Positions 12,511-23,619 of a DNA stretch of 64,000 nucleotides are shown here, in pieces; position 1 is the first letter of the stretch, and each line of letters begins with the position of its first letter. The position numbers and the translations under genes were made by a program. Origin of the DNA: Dastarcus helophoroides (Eukaryota; Arthropoda; Insecta; Coleoptera; Bothrideridae); NCBI GenBank assembly GCA_028583605.1, contig CM053336.1, positions 24,723,004-24,787,003 on the forward strand. Direction: 5' to 3'. The notes beneath the pieces were generated by a model that ran no database searches, was not told the DNA's origin, and saw nothing but the letters and a program-made list of their open reading frames with translations.

Positions 12511-13744
12511 TATCAGTGATTGACAACTGCAAAGTTTTAATACATTTGAATTGCTATCATAACAAACCTTCTGATGGAAAATTCTCATTTTTTGGATGTA
12601 GAATGGAAATTGTTACTGCTCTAGACTGTTTTATAAATTTAAGCTTTATATCTGTAATTTTGATCATTTCTTGCAATTGGTTTGCTATTTATCATATTAT
12701 TAGGATTTTATTGATATAAAATATTTAAATAGATTTATGTAAAATTTCTATCAGGAGAATATAAATATTCATTTTTACAGAAATGAAGTATATTTCAAGA
12801 ACGAAACAATATATAATTTAAAATTTTACATATATTGTTTGATTTATTAAATATTCATGAAAAATAATTATGTTGTGAACGGCGCCTCATAGTGTACTGG
12901 TCCTTCGAATATTTAACAACAATCAATTTAAATACCCGAATAGTGATCGGCATCGGCAGTTCAGATTTCTAGCCCAATATTCGGAATGCAGGCAGTAGAC
13001 CCGTCTAAAAATGTTTGGAAGGTGGTATCGGAAAATCAATTTTGGCGAACTATAGAGTACTTCTCCCTTATAGTCCGAAACTTTTTGAAAAAGAGCATCT
13101 TGTAATCTGAATAATTACATATAAAAATGATGAGATAAAATCTATACTTAAAATTATACAATATTAAACTTCACGAATTAAGCAACAACAAAATAATAAT
13201 AATAAATAACACAAGGTTTATTACAGAATTAACGTAATACGTATTGTTGTAAATCAATACATATTTTATATAATTATTATTATTTACAACTTCGAAGATA
13301 CATAGATAATTGTCGTGGTGAATTACAAGGGATGTCGGATAAAACAAGGGTCTTCGTCACTAAGATTCTAGCCTTAATAATCTAAATAAATAAAGGTTTC
13401 ATATTTCAACACGATCGGTAAAGAGGTTATGAAATTATTAATTAAATTATTTTTTATAACAACTTTGAAAGTCTGCAATTCGAAACATTTTTTTTTTTTT
13501 TCGTAATTCGTATTTATTTATCATTCCGAATCAACTGCCAACGTTGTCTTTGAAATTTGTAAATACCCTGTATAACCTTGTATGTTAAATAAAGTGTTAA
13601 TTATGTTTCTATTTGGTGTTATCATTTCCAATGTCTCCGTTGGTTGCAAGGATTGCGAAATCTGTGAATTTTTTTCTTAAATTTCGAAAATATATGAAAG
13701 TAAGGAATTTAGTATTTAATATAATATTTTTTTATATTTATATT
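12511..13744. other. Unassigned AT-rich DNA
   Basis: I see no gene. A 67-aa plus frame (12516-12719) has no recognisable domain. The 12880-13080 part is of higher complexity. A tataacc-containing phrase near 13566 resembles a TIR end, but I found no partner for it. Confidence 0.4.
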
Positions 13745-14610
13745 CATTTTTTTTTTCATTCTGTGTAAAATAAATCAACATATTTTTTACCAGCTGCCAT
13801 GAGGTAATGTTCTAAGAATTTAGATATCACGTAGTCATATTTAAAAAAATGTTTTATACAGAGACTAAATAGACTGAACCTAACACGGTAAGCAGTGAAG
13901 CCAGCTGAAAGCCTGGAGAAAGCCTAGCTTCACCTTGTTCACAATGCCCTCTTATTATTTGACAGACCTTTGCGAAGATAGCATCGGTTTTTTTTAGAAA
14001 ATGGGCTGTAATGTGGGGAAAAGTATTGTGAAACATTGTCGAAACCGCAGTGAACCCATTAGTGAAGGAAAATTTATAATTTCATTCTTTGGGAAATTAA
14101 AAATAAAATATATAAATATTCAATTATCGGCGTGCGCGCGTCATCGTTTCACTGCAATCATCACGTGTTTACATTACCGGCTTAAAAATATTGTACATAG
14201 GCTTCGCGTATTGAAAGAGAATTATTTACCATTAAACCAAGATGTCTTGGAAAATAGTTCTCCTGAACTTATACCAAAAAGCACTTATCAAAATTATCCT
14301 TTTGGCCCAAAAGCCCCTAATTCCAAAGTTTCATATCTAAATCCTTAGAACCGTTACGCGACAAGTTTCGTATTTATAAATTTTACTTAATCCGGCCATG
14401 TCAAAGAGTAGTGGGATGCAGCACCCCATTTCCCCGGGTTTTACATTCAGCTGTTCACATGTTACGAGATTGAAAGGTTCAGTCTATTTAGTCTCTTGTT
14501 TCATACAATTGGCAATTTTCATTAGTAAAAATTAAAATATTTCCAAAATGGCCTGCAGAAATGTTAAATAAAATTAATAAACACAATTTTTTCGACCAGT
14601 ATAAAGAATA
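13745..14610 (+). repeat. HH-A dispersed repeat copy, split by a 637-bp element
   Basis: The flanks 13745-13859 and 14497-14610 join into a plus-strand HH-A copy. They carry attctgtgtaaaataaa, gtcatatttaaaaaaatg, cattagtaaaaatt and gaaatgttaaataaaatt, all shared with the other copies. The 5' hammerhead part is missing. A second, same-orientation HH-A copy begins at 14915. Without the inserted element the two lie about 0.6 kb apart, as a possible head-to-tail pair. Confidence 0.7.
13860..14496. mobile_element. 637-bp TIR element with target duplication
   Basis: The 21-bp ends starting agagactaaatagac (13860) and ending gtctatttagtctct (14496) are perfect inverted repeats. The flanks tgttttatac (13850-13859) and tgtttcatac (14497-14506) form a 10-bp near-identical direct repeat. 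Deleting the element and one flank restores the HH-A repeat, which confirms the borders. The real duplication could be 8-10 bp, which would suit a hAT- or P-like enzyme. An internal 115-aa frame (14001-14348) has no recognised domain, so the element is probably non-autonomous. Confidence 0.88.
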
Positions 14611-14681
14611 ATCATACTCCTTTAACGAAAGGAATATATTTCCACATGGTGAGTGCTTCTAACTACTAAGGCGAAGACTTT

Positions 14682-14708
14682 TTGGCGGTTAGGAACAGTA
14701 ACCGCCAA
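14682..14708. repeat. Perfect 10-bp hairpin
   Basis: ttggcggtta (14682-14691), loop ggaacag, and taaccgccaa (14699-14708) form an uninterrupted 10-bp stem. It lies in unassigned DNA between two HH-A copies. No poly-T tract or promoter-like context suggests a specific function. Confidence 0.7.
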
Positions 14709-14914
14709 GAGCATGTAAGTTTGACTCACAAGTGCAGTTCAATGCCAGAAGGGGTATTAGCCCTCGCAGTAGTTGTTTCTTGGGGATCGGGCTTTAAATA
14801 TTTAAATTTTTACGGACATAAATTATTGGTGAAACGTCTATTCTTGTTAATTTTTTGTATGTATTTCAAATTATTATTTTAAATACTTTTTTTATTCTTT
14901 ATTGTTCCCTTTTC

Positions 14915-15190
14915 TTGTTATGCATTACTCATAAGCTCAAAAGAGAGCAAAATATCGATGCCCAGTGCTATAATTTATGTAAAAAAAATTATTTTGGTTC
15001 TTTATATTTCATTTTTTTCCATTCTGTGTAAAATAAACCAACCTATTACTTGTCAGCTGTCGTAAGGTAACGTTTTAAGAATTTAGATATCACCTATCGA
15101 GATTTAAAAAAAAATGTTTTAGAATACTGTCAACTTTCATTTCTAAAAATTTAAAGGTTTTTAAATTAAGTTTCCAAAATTTTAATTAAA
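14915..15190 (+). repeat. HH-A dispersed repeat copy with dead ribozyme
   Basis: This copy has the same order of parts as those at 56075 and 21295: a hammerhead-like 5' end (14922-14968), attctgtgtaaaataaacc, cgttttaagaatttagatat and tagaatactgtcaacttt. The ribozyme part keeps the outer helix and the helix II sequences. Its catalytic boxes have mutated: CTGACGA to CTCATAA and GAAA to AAAA. It is therefore predicted to be inactive. Confidence 0.7.
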
Positions 15191-16680
15191 ACAATTACAC
15201 ATAATGTGTCCAACCAATAAAAGTTTAGCATAAAGAGTTCACTAATGTTTTTGTTTTATTTTTGATCTGTGAATTTTGGAGGTTATTTGGATTATAAACC
15301 TGATTTCTCTTTGGGATTAGAATGTGTTTTAGATGAAAATTATAAAGAAACAAAGAGCAGATTTATATTATATACAGCAGTAGCCGTTTATTATTACAGA
15401 AGGAGGCAGAGGTTAAATTTGGTTAGTGGGCGATATCTTGATTATAGAGCTGACAGATGAAATCTAATGAATTAGAAATGTCAAGAAGACAACTGTGGGC
15501 CCACTTTAAACGTTTTGAAGAATGGGCAACATTTTCTCAGTTTAATTGAAGCCGGAAGGAGATATCCTAAAATTATATGGACTTTCGCAGGGTGACCAAT
15601 TAATTACAGCTTAAGGGTTTATTATTTTTTTATAATAAGACTTTGATATATCCTTTTTATGTTTCTGAGTAAAATACAGTTTTTCTCTAAATTAAATTTA
15701 GACCTCTTCTCAAGATTTCCAGTTTGAATTGGATCTTTTGAAAAAAAAAATTAGACCTATTGAAAGATTTTCTAAAGAGGAAAATCTTATGGGTTCGCGT
15801 AACCACTTAGCTGTTGCATCATCAACATGGTGATGGTAATCTGTAGCTGTAAGTATGACATGCAATAAAACTGGTAAGAGTGATCGCCGACTGGGCATCG
15901 AATAAGTTAAGTTTTATATGAAATATGAATATGAAAAGTTTTAAAATTGTCAAATCTTAATTATCGAACTGATTATACCCTAAAACAAATTTCACCAACT
16001 TTCACTCACACTACTAAAGAAGTATGTACTTCATATGTCTTGCAGAAAACAAATTAAGCAGCCAAAGGCGATAACTTTTTTTTACGATGGCCACGACTTG
16101 CAATTTACAGTAATTTTATTACTATCTGATTGATGAGAATGAACGGAAATGGTCGACTTGGATAAGACAGGGTCAATTTATCTGTCTTCGATGCAATCTT
16201 GACGATCTCTAGGGAGCAATAACAAAGTTTTAGGGTCAAACGAGATCAGGGACTTCGCGCAATTTTCTCCTCTCACCGGCAGGACAGTACCAATTGTTTA
16301 TTGGATTTTAGAGGCGGTCCGGTCTTCCGGAATTTATAAAAAATAACCTGATGGTGGACGTGGAAATTTGTTATTACTTTTGTATTAGCTATTAAAATAT
16401 CCAGTCAAAATGCCTCTTTTATGCCATCGTTAACTGCAAAGATCGAATAAAATAAATTGTAATGTAAGACAAATACATCTAATCATTAAGTGATACTTTT
16501 AGCTGGAGAAAAAGTCGTTGAACGACAAGCTTTTTTGCGTAAAAATTACCCGATAGCGATAACAAATTGCATTAATGTAAAATCGCGAATGGCGCAAAAT
16601 ATTTTGGGAAAGAAAATGGATGCAAATGTTAAAGTGAATTATATTCAAAAAGTATGATAACGAAGGCTTCCACGGCCAGA
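15191..16680. other. Unassigned DNA
   Basis: No gene recognised. Small frames at 15269-15460 (plus, 63 aa) and 15710-15898 (minus, 62 aa) have no known domain. A stretch at about 16120-16400 is of higher complexity with few homopolymers and could be conserved non-coding DNA. Confidence 0.4.
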
Positions 16681-16690
16681 GTCAGTACAA

Positions 16691-16985
16691 GATGTTCTTC
16701 TTCCCGGATTGGACCATGCCAAAGAACTACTAAAAGGGTTAGACGTTTCGCCCATCTTAGGGGGCTCTTCTGTCTAAACTTTCTCATGGTGGACATATTC
16801 AGTGACCGTACTCTGATGTTTTAAAATTGCCCTTTTTTATTTTTCATTTTTGTATATTTCTTTGTATTTTATTTTTCATTTATTGGTTCTTTGTTCTTAA
16901 AGAAGCACTCTACGATGATGGGGAAAAAGTCGAACACTTTTAGTAGTTCTTTGACACGGTCTAATTCCGGAAGAAGTATATCCCA
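16691..16985. repeat. Inverted repeat with PLE-like terminal phrase
   Basis: Arms of about 75 bp (16691-16765 and 16912-16985) are inverted copies. Shared blocks include ccaaagaactactaaaag and, opposite it, cttttagtagttctttgaca. Reading the left arm on the minus strand gives cagaaga, gccc, a loop, gggc, gaaac, gtctaaccc. This order is like the CTGAAGA-stem-GAAACGTC phrase at the ends of PLEs and of hammerhead ribozymes, although one core base differs. It probably marks inverted terminal repeats of a decayed PLE. Confidence 0.55.
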
Positions 16986-18834
16986 TTCAAAAAGTATTTT
17001 CCGATGACCGATATAAACCTTTTAAGACTTGTAGATCTATGAGGAAAACGTGAAACAGGTGATGTCAATAGAAATTTCTTAAACATTTGACAAAAATTTA
17101 AAAAAAAATTGGAAGGTACTTGAGTATTTATGTGAGCAAAATAATATTTGGGCTATGTTAGCAATTCCGTCGTTGGAACACTCAACTACCGATAAATGTA
17201 AATATTAAACATTAATTTTAACGATGCGTCTTCATTTCATTTTTTAAGTTTTTCGTTTTAAGTTTTTGTACGATTGGTTAATTATTTCTGTACAATAATG
17301 ACATCATTTATTTTTTAGCCTTCTTGTTAAACTTTTTCCCAGAATGATTAGTTTTTCCTTAAGTATGTTATTAAAACCGATGTCAATAAATTGGAACATT
17401 TTCTTTAAAAGTTTTTTGTTGCGAGTTTTTTTTAGTTCAAAGTTATTAGAAAAATCTTCTTCAAAAAAAAATGCCAGCAATAAAAATTTAAACAAATTAA
17501 CTCAATATGTATACATTCTAAATTTGCTATTAAAATCTACTTTTTTTCTATTTAAACTGAACCTGAATTATAATCAAAATTAAAAAGTTTTTTCTTTTTA
17601 TAATTAATTATTTATTTACAACATAAAATTTTTAATTTTCTATGTAAAGATGAATTTTTTCACGTCAGTTTTGGTATTTTGCTTCAAAATTTTGCTTGCA
17701 TTTTTCATTTTCTAATTTTAATACTTGTGACTTGAAATTTGACGTCATGAATACCAATTTTTAAATGTTGGTTTATTTATAATTTTTTTAATACTAGCAA
17801 ATGCTACATTTTTCACATATTTTCTTAGATTTTTTTAATGAACCTGTCTTAAAATGTAAAAAGCATATAAAATTTTGAATTTTTCTTGAAAGATCCACAA
17901 ATTTATTTTTATAATTTCAGCCATAAGGGATTTCGATTACCGAGAATTTAAATTACAATACAGTTATCGAGAAATAAATAAATGTAAATGAGGATAGATT
18001 TTGAAGATAAGGAAGTGAAATTTTAGTAATAAATTTGAAATTTCAAAAAAAAGGCCAATTTTGCGAAAAAAAGGAAAATTTTGAGATAAAAGTCAAGATT
18101 TGGATTGAATTTCCAAATTTGAAGGAGACGACGAATTTTGAGGGAAAAATGGTAATTACTGAGCCCACTTGCAATTAGTCGAATATAAATGTGGTTTGGT
18201 TTCTTTTTTTTTAGCAAAAATTATGGCTTCTTCTGAACTTCATACTAAACACCAAGATTTCAAAATTTGTAACTTGATTTCTTTCTGCAAAAGCCACAAA
18301 AGAGGCAACATTTCAGAGCCTGGTTAATTTTTCAAAATTTACTTAAATTTACGCGAGCAAGTTTACGCGGGGCAATGTCTAGCAATATGAACTTCATTTG
18401 GCCAATTTTATTGATTAATATATTTTGCTAAATCCAGACCTTAAGTTTCAAGTGTCTTAATACTCGCATGTATGTCGGAAAAATGGTTCCTAATCACAGC
18501 TATGATATTCTTACTAAAATTGTTAAACGTTTTCTTCCAATAACAAATTCTTATAGACTAGTAGGATTTCAGTTACTAAGTATCCAGCAAAAAATATTGT
18601 AAATATAGCGAAAATATGCATCATCAGGTAAAATATACAATATCCGGTAAAAATGGGTTGAATTGCATATGCCAATATGCAAGTGCATATAATCCGCTCC
18701 CTACTAATTAATATTTTTGTTTTACTCTTCCTGAGAATTATTTTTTAACTTTGTAAAACCAAATAGCGGAAAATTGAAAATAGTCTTCGTTTTATTGGTG
18801 TTTAGTGTTTATATTCAGGAAGGTATTGATATAA
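16986..18834. other. Unassigned AT-rich DNA
   Basis: No gene. Overlapping short frames at 17304-17583 and 18023-18217 are lysine-, phenylalanine- and asparagine-rich translations of low-complexity DNA. Quasi-periodic phrases appear at about 17590-18150. Confidence 0.4.
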
Positions 18835-19350
18835 TAAATCGAAGCTCGCTCGGCGAGAAACCGACGGCATTGCTTAATGTGGTAGGCTATTTGCGGGTCC
18901 TAGAGGTTATCAAGCGGATGCCCAAGTATGCAAATCACTGATGACGACTGAAGGAAATAGAATGCTCCCCCATTTGATTTACTGAGCTGCAATTCTCAGC
19001 CTCTAAATTTCATACGATTGACCCCTAATTACGACTTTTGTAACTCGTTTAGGTAATAATTTGCTTAATATACTATCTGATAGGATTCAATAACGGCTGA
19101 CGTAGAGAGGAGAATAGGTCCTTGACCTTCTGATAATTGTTTTCTCTCATATACAATAATGATACCTAATTTGTATGCAAGTTTTTCGATAGATTAAGTA
19201 AGAAATAGTATTTTTCGTCAACCATATCAGAAAGAGGACAACCAATAGTGAAAACTCCCTCAGAATCGGAACCTTAATTTATAAGTTGCAGTTTCTTCTC
19301 TCATACTTAAGCCGGGTATGTAGTCTTAAGCATATAGCTTGGCAATGTTC
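18835..19350. promoter_or_regulatory. Candidate conserved non-coding element
   Basis: This 0.5-kb island has balanced composition, no tandem structure and no coding frame. It contains a perfect octamer-type POU site (ATGCAAAT, 18928-18935), several TAATTA-like homeodomain cores and a CTTGACCTT nuclear-receptor-like half site near 19120. Motif content alone is weak evidence. The contrast with the flanking low-complexity DNA is the main reason for the call. Confidence 0.25.
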
Positions 19351-20689
19351 ATATTAGAAGCCATCTGAGATGATGACAAAAACAAACAAAAATGCGATAT
19401 GCCGGTGGCCGTGCATTTCTCGATTCTGTACACTCCGAAGCATATAACGATAGCCTTCGCGATCGCGAAATATTGAGTGTTATGTATTTTTAGTGACATT
19501 GTAACTATGTAATAGTAACGAACTTATAAAAAATAAGGCAGTGACTTATGATATTAAGAAATAATTAAGAAATCTGCGTCGTCCCATCAGATTTACTAAT
19601 TAGATAAGTAAAAAATACATACACAAACCAGGAGCAGAAAAAGTTCCTATGAAAATAGTTCCTACTTGAAAGAAACCTAATCTGCAAAATGTATAAAAGT
19701 TATGAGGATCTGGGATTCCTAAATTGGATTTATCTCTAATAATTTATCCATAGCATTTGCTTCATTATTAATATTCTAAAACCATTTGGTGTGTTGGAAT
19801 TATTATGGTAATACCCATATCCAGAACATTAAAAGAGAGCGTAATTTTATATTGCCGAGTCTGGGCGCAAAACCGACGTTTTTAGTGCTTCTACAAAAAT
19901 TTATTACACCGGAAATATAAGTGCTCGTCGGCATCGAGAAATGCCAAGAAACACTAAAAACATCTATCTATTTGTCAGTCAGACTTTAAAAAGAACGGAT
20001 TACGTTACAATGCCATCCGAAGAGTCAAAACAATGTTGCGGGAGACTATTTTTATCCAAGTTTTAATAATGAATGCACTTTCAACGATTTTATAACTTCC
20101 AACTCGGATTATTCCACCGATAGCGCATTCCGTTGCTCGCCCTTCTTCGCAAAGAAACAGAGTTAATTGAGAGTAAGTTTTCAATTTGAACATTTGTTAA
20201 GTGACTGAGTTCTGATGAAATAAATTTCGATGGGTTGGCCCTCTAATTGCTGTGGATCAAGTTGACTTATATTAATGATACAAACTTGAAATCTGGTGTA
20301 TTAGCGTGCCTATTATAGGGCGCAAGTCGCTCCAATCTCCGCAATTAGACTCATTTATAAAACTTCAAGTGACACTTTACTTAGTTTTTTTTTACTCTGT
20401 CGTTACGTTCATTTCAAACAGTGAACAACTAAGCAAAAGCAATCTATCTTTTTATTTATTCTGAGCCAGCAACTTAAAAGTCAAACTTATGAAAAGAAAA
20501 ATAAGAACACTGATTGTGAATTATGTTTTACAAAACATAAAGTGTAATTCGTAAGCGAATTATAAAAAAGAACCAGTGGTGGCGAGTGCATAGGTGCAGT
20601 GGGTTGATTGCATTCATGACAAAAAGTTATGCAACTACTATGTGCGTATTCCACAAATCCAATAAATTAGATAATGTAAAAGTAAATCA
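19351..20689. other. Unassigned DNA with small inverted repeats
   Basis: No gene recognised. acgtttttagtgcttct (about 19884) and agaaacactaaaaacat (about 19955) form an imperfect 17-bp inverted repeat. Two small hairpins lie side by side at about 20522-20566: ttatgtttt/aaaacataa and taattcg/cgaatta. The 62-aa minus frame at 20005-20193 has no known domain. Confidence 0.4.
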
Positions 20690-21289
20690 GTATTTTTTTT
20701 CTGAAAATTTCGGATTTGTATTGAATTTGCAACCTTTTTCTAAATAATTTCTAAGAAAACTAGTTTTTTCCAGAAACAAATTTGTAGTCATTTTCGAAAT
20801 TACGCTATGAAATTTGCAAGTTTCCAGTTTTTCCTTGATATTTTTACATTTCATATGAAATTTTAAATTTTGAAATTTCTCTAGTGAATTTCTAATTATA
20901 AATTGCCCTTAGTTTGAACTACTAGAATGTTTCGCCTCTCATCAATTTTCGTGTTATTTCGGCTATATTGTCATTTTTGCGAAAGATCTTTACTCATCTT
21001 CCGTGCACTAAAGATCTTTGGTATTGTATTCTCTTGTCAGAAGCTTTTCCATTAGAGGTGGGATGCGCCATTTTGATTTTTTGCATTTATTTTTTCTGAA
21101 AGGTGGTTTTCTTCACCATAGCAAACCTTCAGATTATCTGCCACACGCAATCAGATAAAGAATTGTTGGGATTATTCTGCTTAGATCATTTTTGAAACTA
21201 TGGAGACTTGATTTTCTGAATAACTAAGCAACCTTTTGGTCGCCTGCTTCAGCAGGTGCCATTGCTTATGTTTTACCGGAAGAAGATTA
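20690..21289. repeat. AT-rich phrase block and flank
   Basis: The first 240 bp repeat aaatttcgga/ttgcaa-type phrases. The rest is unassigned and includes two copies of aaagatcttt about 30 bp apart (near 20982 and 21010). No coding potential. Confidence 0.4.
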
Positions 21290-21294
21290 TCTTT

Positions 21295-21635
21295 GTTTTG
21301 TAATTTTATTTAACATTTTTTCGGCCCAGTGTGGAAATATTTAAATTTTTATTTGTTGACAATATTCTAAAACAGCTTTTAAAATATGACTACTTGATAT
21401 TTAAATTTATCTAAAACCTCACCTCATGACAGTTGAGATAAAAATGGGTTAGTTTATTTTGCATAAAATAGGAAAAAATTAAAAATAGAAGACCAAAATT
21501 AGATATGAAAAAATTTTGCCTTTCTGATAAATTATGAAAATATAAAATTGTAAAAACAGATAAAATACATAAAAAAGGTTGTAGCACTAGACATCGATGT
21601 TTCGCTCTCATTTGAGCTCGTCAGCAGTGCATAAC
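21295..21635 (-). repeat. HH-A dispersed repeat, best-preserved copy
   Basis: On the minus strand this copy reads, in order, the hammerhead ribozyme, tacaaccttttttatg, a ctaattttggtcttc block, ttatgcaaaataaac, cacctcatgacagttgag in antisense, and tattgtcaacaaat. The same order is found at 56075-56372 and 14915-15190. At about 340 bp with no coding capacity it is a non-autonomous unit. The ribozyme-then-CAACCTTT layout parallels the PLE terminal repeat at 26233, so it may be an orphan PLE terminal repeat or a retrozyme. Confidence 0.75.
21584..21630 (-). ncRNA. Hammerhead ribozyme, type I, HH-A
   Basis: On the minus strand every universally required element is present with correct spacing. 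Helix I is GCACTG (21625-21630) pairing with TAGTGC (21584-21589), including one G-U. The core box is CTGACGA (21618-21624). Helix II is GCTC (21614-21617) with GAGC (21604-21607) around a 6-nt loop. GAA is at 21601-21603. Helix III is ACAT/ATGT (21591-21600) with a 2-nt loop, followed by C17 (21590). Cleavage is predicted between 21590 and 21589. The very short helix III suggests it works best as a tandem dimer or with protein help, as for known retroelement hammerheads. Confidence 0.8.
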
Positions 21636-21639
21636 ATTA

Positions 21640-22457
21640 ATATTAATTAAATTGACTAACGCTAAAGAGTCTTCGTCCCTCAAAGAGGGGTCAAAGATGC
21701 TATTTTATCATTTAGTGGCATGGCTGCTACTTGATGACTGCTACTTTGATGTGCGTTCAAAATAAATCGCTGTTAAATCACCGCCATGTCACTGTCAGGC
21801 CTGTGCCACGTCATATGCCACGCTATTTTGGTGGGCGCTCTCCATTAACAATATTTTTTTAATATCAATTTTTTAATATAATTATGTTTTGATATCAAAA
21901 TTTTGACATTAATTTTTTTACAAAATTTTGTTTAATTCGATCTTTTTTCTCAATTCACGAGTTGAGACTAGGTTTTCTAATATTACGACCTTTAGCTAAA
22001 AATTTTAAGTAAAACAGTTTGATGGTTTAAAAAATATTACTTTTATTTTATTGACTCGAAATTTGACAAAAAAAAATACAATTTTTAAAATTTTTCCTAA
22101 AACTTTGGTGCTTTTCTCAATATTTTGAGTTAAAAATTAAAATTTTATTTCCAAATTTAAGTTTTCAAATGTAATTTGTGGAAATTTTTCCTCGTAATTG
22201 TGATTTTAATATTTACTAATTTTTGTGAAATCTTGCATTAAAAATTTATATATAACCTTTCGACCTTATATGCAATATAGACTATTTTCAAAGAACTTCA
22301 CTTTACTTCCAAAATTTACCCTTAAAATTTCGAATTATCATTTGGAAATGTCAAAAATTACAAACTAAAATTGAACATTTATTTTGGGCAATTATATTTA
22401 TATATTTTTTTTTTTCGAAATTTGCCCACTAATGTCGAAATTTCAATGAAACTTTAA
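21640..22457. other. Unassigned and low-complexity DNA
   Basis: No gene. 21660-21850 is of ordinary complexity. From about 21880 the tract becomes T-rich quasi-periodic phrases (aaaattttgacattaattt type) up to the foldback element. Confidence 0.4.
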
Positions 22458-23619
22458 TATACAGGGTTAGTACTATTTCACGTCTCACCAATAGGATCTC
22501 CTTAACTGTTATAGATACAGAGGCGAGTTACAAAAAAGTTGTGTAATTTTGTTTTTAGTATTTTTGTTAAAAGTTATTTAGAATATCTCACCTGATTTCG
22601 AAAATATTTTGAAAAAATTAAGAATTGCCGATTTTTATTTTTTGAATATAAGAATAATTTTATAAAATTTGGTATTTAAAAATCAATCGCCTCTTATATT
22701 TTAATGGTGGAGGTAGATATATTCTAAGCCCTTAGTTTTCAATAGGCCATGGTCAATTTTTTTTTATTATGTGAGCCACATTGGAATTTTTCATGACTGA
22801 ATAGATCCAAACAATTTAATTAAAACGATGTATGGCATATGGCAAAAATATTTTGCCCAACTACTCCAACGTGATTTTTATGAATTTTAATGATGGGCCA
22901 TGTTGTAAAAATGGCAAGAGAATTTAAAGTTATCTGATCGTGAGTGCCTTAAACTAGACTATTCATAATTGCTAAAAATCGATTTAAATTCAATGTATGA
23001 TGGCGCACTTTATTTAAACAAAAATAGAGTAATATTAAACCAAAAGAATTTATGAAATGTTTTCGAAATTGCCTCCTTAATAATAAATCATACATATCGT
23101 TTTTTCCGATGATGATTAAAATATTACTTAACTTATCTATTAAAAAAACCCCTATCATCGACACTTATGGCTTGACATAACAGTAATGATGAATGTTAAA
23201 CAAAAGATATTCTAGATATGCTATATATTGTTGTAACCACATTGTTTTAGACTATTTTGCCGGGTAAAATTACAATATGAAGTCCATAAGAAAAAAAAAG
23301 TCGACAATCGCTTATTGAAAACCAAAAGAGATAGATAAGATCTTACTTTACCATTAAAATACAATAGATAATTCATTTGCAAATAATAAATTTCGTAAAA
23401 TTATCTTTTTAAACAAATAAGCTATTTTAAAAAATATAAATTGGCGACTTTTAGTTATTTCGAAAGATTTCCGGAATCAAGTGAGATATTTTTAAATCTT
23501 TTTTTACACAAATGTTGTAAACAAAATTACACATTTTTTTTGTGATTTAACCGACTCTGTATCTATAATAGTTTAGGAGATTCCAATGGTGAGACATGAA
23601 ATAGTACTAATCCTGTATA
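22458..23619. mobile_element. Foldback/TIR element FB2
   Basis: The left end tatacagggttagtactatt and the reverse complement of the right end tatacaggattagtactatt start inverted arms of about 380-400 bp. Both arms continue through gtctcacca, ctgttatagatacagag and ttttgtttt. Together they leave only a short centre, so the whole element could fold into one hairpin. The 71-aa minus frame at 22949-23164 is within it and has no known domain. The terminal ta-tacagg matches TIR elements using TA or TTAA targets, but I could not fix the duplication. Confidence 0.8.

Noticed and set aside
14020..14060. gtcgaaaccgc phrase resembling a PLE end
   Set aside because: There is no CTGANGA box or pairing stem upstream.
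14001..14348. 115-aa frame within the 637-bp TIR element
   Set aside because: It has no recognisable transposase or other motif, and the element is too short to be autonomous. It is kept only as a note under the element.
18942..18965. CTGATGA followed by a GAAA-like stretch, possible hammerhead
   Set aside because: The sequence between the boxes cannot form helix II and no flanking arms pair.
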